Assembly (NCBI RefSeq): GCF_021129305.1
Contig: NZ_JAJOMB010000008.1
Location: forward strand, 1 to 64,000
DNA: 64,000 nucleotides
From: Kineosporia babensis
GTDB taxonomy: Bacteria > Actinomycetota > Actinomycetes > Actinomycetales > Kineosporiaceae
Direction: 5' to 3'
The position numbers and the translations under genes are program-made. The notes below the pieces were generated by a model. That model saw only the letters and a program-made list of their open reading frames with translations. It made no database searches and was not told the DNA's origin. Shown here piece by piece: positions 59,179 to 64,000 of this stretch. Position 1 is the stretch's first letter. Each line of letters begins with the position of its first letter.

Positions 59179-59700
59179 TTACAGCGAGCTGACCTCCGCC
59201 TCGTGCTGCGCCGAGCCGGAGGGCCAGCGAGTCTGCGGATCGGCCGCCGGCAACGGCATCACCACCAGTTCCATCACGTTGCCGAGCAGCCCGGCCGCGG
59301 CCCGGATCGCGTCCGGCGCCTCACCGCTCTGCTCGAACACCAGCTGAGCCGAGGGCAGCGAGAGCTGACCGTTGTGGCACAGCAGCGACTTCACGTTGCC
59401 CCCGGCGATGTTGCCGAGTTCGGCGATCACGTCGAGCATGTCGTCCGGCGCGGGCTCGGCCACCCCCAGCAGGGTGGCGGCCAGCGTGGTGATCAGCGTG
59501 CCCTCGGCCCGCACCTCGATCCCCAGGAAGCTGCCGTCGTTCGCGTCCTGGATCACCAGCCGGGAGACCGCCAGCCCGACCGCGGGCGGCAGCCGCTCCC
59601 CGGTCGGCTCGGCCTGCTCGCCGAGCACCGAGGCGATCATCTCGACCAGCAGCATCTCCAGATCGGGCTGGGCCGCCGCCAGTTCGGCCGGATCGATCAC
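59179..59700 (-). CDS. CheX-like chemotaxis phosphatase-domain protein
   Basis: 173 residues from the GTG overlapping the cheR stop (GTGA). A frame extending further upstream belongs to cheR's antisense sequence and is dropped. The E-x2-N signature of CheC/CheX phosphatases appears as AELGNIAGGNVKSLL, in the middle helix; a second partial motif is not seen. It should help dephosphorylate CheY-P. It is the last gene of a four-gene chemotaxis group. Confidence 0.78.
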   Translation of the reverse strand: MIDPAELAAAQPDLEMLLVEMIASVLGEQAEPTGERLPPAVGLAVSRLVIQDANDGSFLGIEVRAEGTLITTLAATLLGVAEPAPDDMLDVIAELGNIAGGNVKSLLCHNGQLSLPSAQLVFEQSGEAPDAIRAAAGLLGNVMELVVMPLPAADPQTRWPSGSAQHEAEVSSL

Positions 59701-60530
59701 GAGCCACCTCCCAGGTGCTGGAAAACCACCGCTCGGTCCACGTCGAACCGCTTCCAGTTCGGGCCCAGTGAGGGCGCGGTCTCGGCGCCGCCGAGCACCA
59801 GGTAGCCGCCCGGGCGCAGCACCGAACGGCAGTTCTCGATGACCTTCTTCTTGGTCGGCGGATCGAAGTAGATCAGCACGTTGCGCAGGAAGATGACGTC
59901 GCACTGCGGGTGCCCGACCGGGGCCTGGGCCAGGTTGCCCCACTTGAACGAGGCCAGGTCACGGACCTCCTTCTTCAGCACCCAGTCCCGGCCCACCTGG
60001 TCGAAGTACTTGACCAGGTAGGGAACTCGCAGCCCTCGGTTGATCTCCAGCTGCGAGTACTTGCCCGCGCTGGCCCGCTCGATCATCCGGCGGGAGATGT
60101 CGGTGCCGATCACCTTGGCCTCGTAGCCGGGGTTCTTCGGCAGCCAGTCCAGCAGCAGCATGGCCAGCGAGTACCCCTCCTGGCCGGAGGAGCAGGCCGC
60201 CGACCAGATGGTCAGCCGCTTGGTCGAGGAGGTCCGGGCCACGTCCGGCAGCAGCTGCTTGGAGAACACGTCGAACGGCGCGGTGTCGCGGAACCACAGC
60301 GTCTCGTTGGTGGTCAGCGCGTCGATCACCAGGTCGATCAGTTTCTGGTCGCCGCGGCGCAGCCGGCCGACGAACCCGCCCAGCTCGTTCTCCCCGTGCA
60401 CCCGCATCAGCGGGACCAGCCGGGACTCCACCAGGTACTCCTTGCCCGGCTGCAGGTCGATGGCGCTGCGCTGGCGGACCAGGTCGGCCACGAAGCTGAA
60501 ATCGGTGCTGGTGATGGGAGTGTTCACCAC
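59697..60530 (-). CDS. cheR: Chemoreceptor glutamate methyltransferase CheR
   Basis: 277 residues. N-terminal CheR-N helix domain (FSFVADLVRQRSAIDLQPGKEYLVESRL), then a SAM-binding Rossmann fold: IWSAACSSGQEGYSLAMLL (motif I, residues ~115), VIGTDISRRMIERA, DVIFLRNVLIYFDPPTKKKVI. It methylates glutamates in the receptor encoded upstream (60991-62670), using SAM. A CheB partner is not visible in the window. Confidence 0.92.
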   Translation of the reverse strand: MVNTPITSTDFSFVADLVRQRSAIDLQPGKEYLVESRLVPLMRVHGENELGGFVGRLRRGDQKLIDLVIDALTTNETLWFRDTAPFDVFSKQLLPDVARTSSTKRLTIWSAACSSGQEGYSLAMLLLDWLPKNPGYEAKVIGTDISRRMIERASAGKYSQLEINRGLRVPYLVKYFDQVGRDWVLKKEVRDLASFKWGNLAQAPVGHPQCDVIFLRNVLIYFDPPTKKKVIENCRSVLRPGGYLVLGGAETAPSLGPNWKRFDVDRAVVFQHLGGGS

Positions 60531-60570
60531 ACAGACCCCCGTTCCCTCACCAGGTAAAGACTTTCGTGGT

Positions 60571-60942
60571 TCACCGGGCGATCAGCCCCAGCATCTCGAG
60601 CTTCTCGGCGATGACCTCGTCGGTGAACGGCTTGATCACGTACTCGTGCGCCCCGGCCGCGAGGGCCTGGACGATGTTCGAGTGCTCGCTCTCGGTGGTC
60701 ACCATCATCAGCACGACGTCCCGGTAGTCCGGGTTCTGCCGGCACTTCTTGATGAAGGTCAGACCGTCCATCACCGGCATGTTCCAGTCCACCAGGGCGA
60801 CGTCCGGGCGCGCCCCGGCGTCCAGCGCGGCCAGGGCCTCGGCGCCGTCACCCGCCTGAACCACGTCGAAGTTCAGGTCGGTCAGGAGCCGCGTGAGGAT
60901 GGTTCGCATCACCCGCGAGTCGTCGACGACTAGTGCCTGCAT
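60571..60942 (-). CDS. CheY-like single-domain response regulator
   Basis: 123 residues, a receiver domain alone: acidic pocket VVDDSRVMR (D7, D8), phospho-acceptor ALVDWNMPVMDGL, T in MVTTES and K in YVIKPFT. It probably signals to the flagellar motor or another output. A CheA kinase is not encoded in the window, so the phosphate source lies elsewhere. Confidence 0.9.
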   Translation of the reverse strand: MQALVVDDSRVMRTILTRLLTDLNFDVVQAGDGAEALAALDAGARPDVALVDWNMPVMDGLTFIKKCRQNPDYRDVVLMMVTTESEHSNIVQALAAGAHEYVIKPFTDEVIAEKLEMLGLIAR

Positions 60943-60990
60943 GATCCGCCTATCTGTGTTGTGCTGCTGCCTGATTCTTCGGTGCGCCGA

Positions 60991-62670
60991 TCAGAGCCGG
61001 AAGCGCGAGACCAGCTGCCGGAGTTCGGTGGAGATCTCGGCCAGCCGGCCGGAGGCCTGCTCGGCCTGGCCGATGCTGTCGCTGGAGGCCCGGGCCGCCT
61101 GCGCCACCGAGTCCACGCTGGTGGCGATGCTGGCCGAGCCGGCTGCGGCCTCGGTGATGCTGTGCGAGATCTCCGAGGTGGTGGCGGTCTGCTCCTCCAC
61201 CGCCGAGGCGATCGTGGTCTGGTAGGCGTTCACGTCCTCGATGGTCTGCGAGATCCGGGCGATCGCGGCGACCGCCTCCTGGGTGTCGGCCTGGATCGTC
61301 TCCACCCGGCGGGAGATGTCCTCGGTGGCCCGGGCGGTCTCCTGGGCCAGCTGCTTGACCTCCTCGGCGACCACCGCGAAGCCCTTGCCGGCCTCCCCGG
61401 CCCGGGCCGCCTCGATGGTGGCGTTCAGGGCCAGCAGGTTGGTCTGCTCGGCGATCGAGGTGATCGCCTTGACCACGTTGCCGATCTCCTCGCTGGAGTC
61501 GCCCAGCTTGGCGACCGTCGCCCGGGCGGTGACCGCCTCGTTCACCGCGCTGGCGGCCACCCGCACGGCCTCGGCCGAGGAGGAGGCGATCTCCCGGATG
61601 CTGGCGCTCATCTCCTCGGTGCCGGCGGCCACCGTCTGCACGCTGCTGGAGACCTCGCCGGCGGTCCCGGCCAGACCGGAGGCCTGGCTCGAGGTGCCGT
61701 CGGCGGTGGCCGCGATCTGCGTCGAGATCGAGCTGAGGTTGCGCGAGGAGTCGGCGAGAGTGCCTGAGGTGACGCCGATCTGGACCATCGCCGCGCGCAG
61801 CGAGGTGGTGGCCTGGTCCAGCGCCTGGCCCATCTGGCCGACCTCGTCCCGGCTGTTCACGTCGGCGGAGGCGGTCAGGTCGCCGTCGGCCAGGGCGACG
61901 AGCGCCTGGCGGACCCGGTTCACCGGACCGGACACCAGCCGGGCGAGGCCCACGCCGATGCCGATCACGAGCACCGCGCCGAGCGCGGTGAACAGCCAGA
62001 TCCGCAGCACAGCGGCCCGGGCGGTGTCGGCGGCCGTGTCGGCCTCGGCGGTGAGCTGCTGCTGCAGGCTGCCGGTCAGGGTGGCGATGTGGTCGCGGAC
62101 GCTGTCGGCCAGCGGGTCGAACTGGGTGGCGACCCGGTTGGTGTAGGAGGCCAGCTGACGCGGGCCGAGGTCGGTGCGGGCGGCGATCGGCTGCAGGTCG
62201 GCCTGCCACACCTGCCAGGCCTGCTCGGCGGCCGGGATCAGCTGCTGGGCCAGCAGGGCCTGGTCGCTCGCGCTCAGGTCCATGGCCTGCAACTGCTTCA
62301 GTGCCGCCAGCGCCTCGTCGTAGTTCTCCTGGGCGCCGGCCAGGGCATCCTGGCGGGCCTGGGCGTCCTGGGCCAGCGCGGCGCTGTAGAGGTAGCGGCG
62401 GAATCCGCTGAAGTTCGCCCGGGCGTCCAGGACGGTGGTGCTCGCGCGCGCGGTGACGTCGGCCAGTTGCTGCGTGGTGCCCTGGACGTTGTTCACCGCC
62501 TGCTGCCCGGTCAGGCCGATCCCCACGGCCAGCAGCACGGCGAGCCCGGACAGGATCAGGATCTTGGCACCGATCCGCAGGTCGGCCAGAAAACGCAGGG
62601 GAAGGACCGACCCGATCGCCGCAGCGCCGGTCCGGGGTCGTGCACGCAGGGTCTCGCCAACAGCGGTCAT
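60991..62670 (-). CDS. Methyl-accepting chemotaxis protein
   Basis: 559 residues. Transmembrane helix 1 at ~37-52, a four-helix-bundle ligand domain to ~195, helix 2 at ~200-218, HAMP to ~270, then the cytoplasmic signalling coiled coil with the hairpin tip [33 protein letters not shown]. Gln/Glu pairs flanking it are probable methylation sites. It detects an extracellular signal and controls CheA elsewhere. It begins the group MCP-CheY-CheR-CheX. Confidence 0.92.
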   Translation of the reverse strand: MTAVGETLRARPRTGAAAIGSVLPLRFLADLRIGAKILILSGLAVLLAVGIGLTGQQAVNNVQGTTQQLADVTARASTTVLDARANFSGFRRYLYSAALAQDAQARQDALAGAQENYDEALAALKQLQAMDLSASDQALLAQQLIPAAEQAWQVWQADLQPIAARTDLGPRQLASYTNRVATQFDPLADSVRDHIATLTGSLQQQLTAEADTAADTARAAVLRIWLFTALGAVLVIGIGVGLARLVSGPVNRVRQALVALADGDLTASADVNSRDEVGQMGQALDQATTSLRAAMVQIGVTSGTLADSSRNLSSISTQIAATADGTSSQASGLAGTAGEVSSSVQTVAAGTEEMSASIREIASSSAEAVRVAASAVNEAVTARATVAKLGDSSEEIGNVVKAITSIAEQTNLLALNATIEAARAGEAGKGFAVVAEEVKQLAQETARATEDISRRVETIQADTQEAVAAIARISQTIEDVNAYQTTIASAVEEQTATTSEISHSITEAAAGSASIATSVDSVAQAARASSDSIGQAEQASGRLAEISTELRQLVSRFRL

Positions 62671-62802
62671 CGAAGCGGTCCTAGGCCTTCCGGGTCAGGC
62701 TCCGGCCGTGGGGGGCGGCCGGCCGAGCGGTGGTGCACAGCGGTGGTTCTGCCTCGTCGGCCCGGCCGCAGGGATGGTCCCCGGACGGATCGTCCAGTCC
62801 CC

Positions 62803-62830
62803 ATCGGCAGCCGGTGGCGATTGCTGAAAC
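62803..62830 (-). promoter_or_regulatory. Candidate flagellar-sigma promoter of the MCP gene
   Basis: On the minus strand GTTTCA and GCCGAT are 16 bp apart, about 130 bp upstream of the MCP start. GCCGAT is the typical -10 of FliA-type sigma factors, but the -35 half departs from consensus. A second GCCGAT lies at 62844-62849. Confidence 0.3.
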
Positions 62831-62893
62831 ACTCACCGTGTTCATCGGCCCGGAGTGCGTGACCTCCTCACCCGTTCGGGCGCCGACCTGCGC

Positions 62894-62928
62894 GCAGCCC
62901 CCGGACGCTGTGTGCATCCGGGGGCTGC
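62894..62928 (-). terminator. Hairpin terminator after the MMPL gene
   Basis: 12-bp perfect stem (62894-62905 with 62917-62928) and an 11-base loop, 33 bp beyond the stop of the MMPL gene. Only weakly T-rich on the minus strand. Confidence 0.6.
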
Positions 62929-62960
62929 GGTCTTCCTGATCGGCTACGCCGCGCGAGTGA

Positions 62961-64000
62961 TCAGACCGGGCTGGCCTGCTTCGGCTCGGTCTGCTCGAGC
63001 CGCTTCTGCAGCCCCTCGCCCTCCACGTCGAGCTTGGGCAGGATCCGGTCCAGCCAGCCCGGGATCCACCAGGCCGCCCGGCCGAGCAGCGCCAGCACGG
63101 CCGGGACCAGGATCATCCGGACCACGAAGGCGTCGACGAACACCCCGACCGCCAGGGCCAGCGCGATCGGCTTGATCTGCGAGTCACCCTCGGGCACGAA
63201 AGCGGCGAACACCGAGACCATGATCAGCGCGGCCGCGGTGACCACCCGCGAGCCCCCGGCGTAGCCCAGGTGCAGGGCCTTTCGGGCGTCGCCGGTGCGC
63301 ACGAACTCCTCGCGGATCCGGGCCACCAGGAACACCTCGTAGTCCATGGCCAGGCCGAAGAGCACGCCCATCAGCAGGATCGGCATGAAGCTGATCACCG
63401 GGCCGACCCGCTGCACCCCGAACGCCTCGGCCAGCCAGCCCCACTCGAACACCGCGGCGACCACCCCGAACGAGGCGCCGACCGAGAGCAGGTAGCCCAG
63501 GGCAGCCTTGATCGGGACGGCGACCGAGCGGAACACCGCGCCCAGCAGCACCAGCGACAGCCCGACCACCAGGATGCCGAACGGCACCAGGGCATCGGCC
63601 AGCCGGTCGGAGACGTCGATCGCCATCGCGGTCTGGCCGGTCACCCCGATCTGGACGCCGTACTTCTGCTCCAGTTCGGCGTCCCGGTCGCGGATCGCCT
63701 TGACCAGGTCGGAGGTCTCCTGCGAGGCGGCGCTGCTGGCCGGCACCAAGGCCACCACAGCGAGGTCACCGTCGGCGTTGACGGCCGCGGAGCTGACCCC
63801 GAGCACCCCCGGCGTGCCGCCCAGGTCCTGGGCCAGCCGGCCGAGCAACTGCTGCGGGTCGGTCCCGGCCGGCAGGTCGGCGGTGACCAGCAGCGGGGCG
63901 TTGGCGCCGGGGCCGAAGTGCTCGGCGACCAGGTCGAAGGCCTGGCGCTGGGTGGTCTCGGTGGCCGCGGTGCCGTTGTCCGGCAGGGCCAGGCGCAGGT
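62961..64000 (-). CDS. MMPL/RND-family transporter, C-terminal part (runs off the window)
   Basis: About 346 codons visible; the start lies beyond 64000, and an in-frame reading to the edge (…LRLALPDNGTAATE…) confirms a longer protein. Visible: the end of an extracytoplasmic domain (VNADGDLAVVALVP), then six membrane helices with the family blocks FMPILLMGVLFGLAMDYEVFLVARIREEFV and VFVDAFVVRMILVPAVLALLGRAAWWIP. MMPL proteins export lipids or drugs using the proton gradient. The substrate is unknown. Confidence 0.88.
   Translation of the reverse strand, partial: LRLALPDNGTAATETTQRQAFDLVAEHFGPGANAPLLVTADLPAGTDPQQLLGRLAQDLGGTPGVLGVSSAAVNADGDLAVVALVPASSAASQETSDLVKAIRDRDAELEQKYGVQIGVTGQTAMAIDVSDRLADALVPFGILVVGLSLVLLGAVFRSVAVPIKAALGYLLSVGASFGVVAAVFEWGWLAEAFGVQRVGPVISFMPILLMGVLFGLAMDYEVFLVARIREEFVRTGDARKALHLGYAGGSRVVTAAALIMVSVFAAFVPEGDSQIKPIALALAVGVFVDAFVVRMILVPAVLALLGRAAWWIPGWLDRILPKLDVEGEGLQKRLEQTEPKQASPV

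Overview
The window reads as chromosomal DNA of a very GC-rich, free-living, probably motile actinobacterium. Evidence: strong GC bias at third codon positions, GTG and TTG starts, many 4-bp ATGA/GTGA overlaps, actinobacterial families (Rv2629/Vms1-like protein, SCO3242-type prenyltransferase, MSMEG_0565-0572 relatives) and chemotaxis genes. A Kineosporiales-like origin is plausible, but this is inference; no rRNA or taxonomic marker is present.

Layout. 1-1.3 kb: gene remnants (ABC ATPase piece, LuxR regulator tail) and a membrane protein. 1.3-2.8 kb: membrane diguanylate cyclase. 2.9-11.1 kb: a Nit1C-type cluster, linked in other bacteria to cyanide/nitrile nitrogen assimilation and nitrogen starvation. 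It has a divergent glycosyltransferase, flavoprotein, amidohydrolase, NitB-like protein, radical SAM protein, GNAT/AIR-synthase fusion, nitrilase, a second nitrilase-like protein lacking catalytic residues, and NitG. 11.2-15.9 kb: secreted repeat protein, small kinase, rRNA/tRNA methyltransferase, secreted phytase-like protein. 16.0-23.6 kb: a seven-gene tightly coupled ebo-type operon in which an inositol-phosphate-synthase-like gene takes the place of the usual dehydroquinate-synthase-like gene and the prenyltransferase carries a large repeat-filled insertion. 23.96-25.96 kb: acetoacetyl-CoA synthetase. 26.0 kb: M15-like peptidase. 27.4-36.1 kb: recC-recB-recD.

36.2-39.05 kb: tiny C2H2-type protein, M50 site-2 protease, and a cation exchanger preceded by a yybP-ykoY (Mn2+) riboswitch. 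39.2-44.2 kb: SRPBCC protein, then a LuxR-type response regulator with two related membrane histidine kinases whose defects are complementary: one lacks the phospho-acceptor His but has an intact ATPase, the other has the His but a degenerate ATPase. 44.3-50.8 kb: small unknown proteins, Vms1-like protein, expansin-like secreted protein, ArsR/SRPBCC pair, GAF-PAS-GGDEF protein. 50.8-55.1 kb: zwf, a flavin-reductase operon behind a Cys-codon-rich upstream ORF (attenuator candidate), an acidic unknown protein. 55.2-59.2 kb: secreted alpha/beta hydrolase, MFS transporter and its TetR regulator with two palindromic sites. 59.2-62.7 kb: chemotaxis mini-cluster (CheX-like, CheR, CheY, MCP). 63-64 kb: 3' part of an MMPL transporter running off the window.

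The most interesting systems are the split histidine-kinase pair, the pseudo-nitrilase inside Nit1C, the modified ebo operon, the Cys uORF leader and the Mn2+ riboswitch on a CaCA exchanger. All function statements rest on motif recognition by eye; no database search was run.
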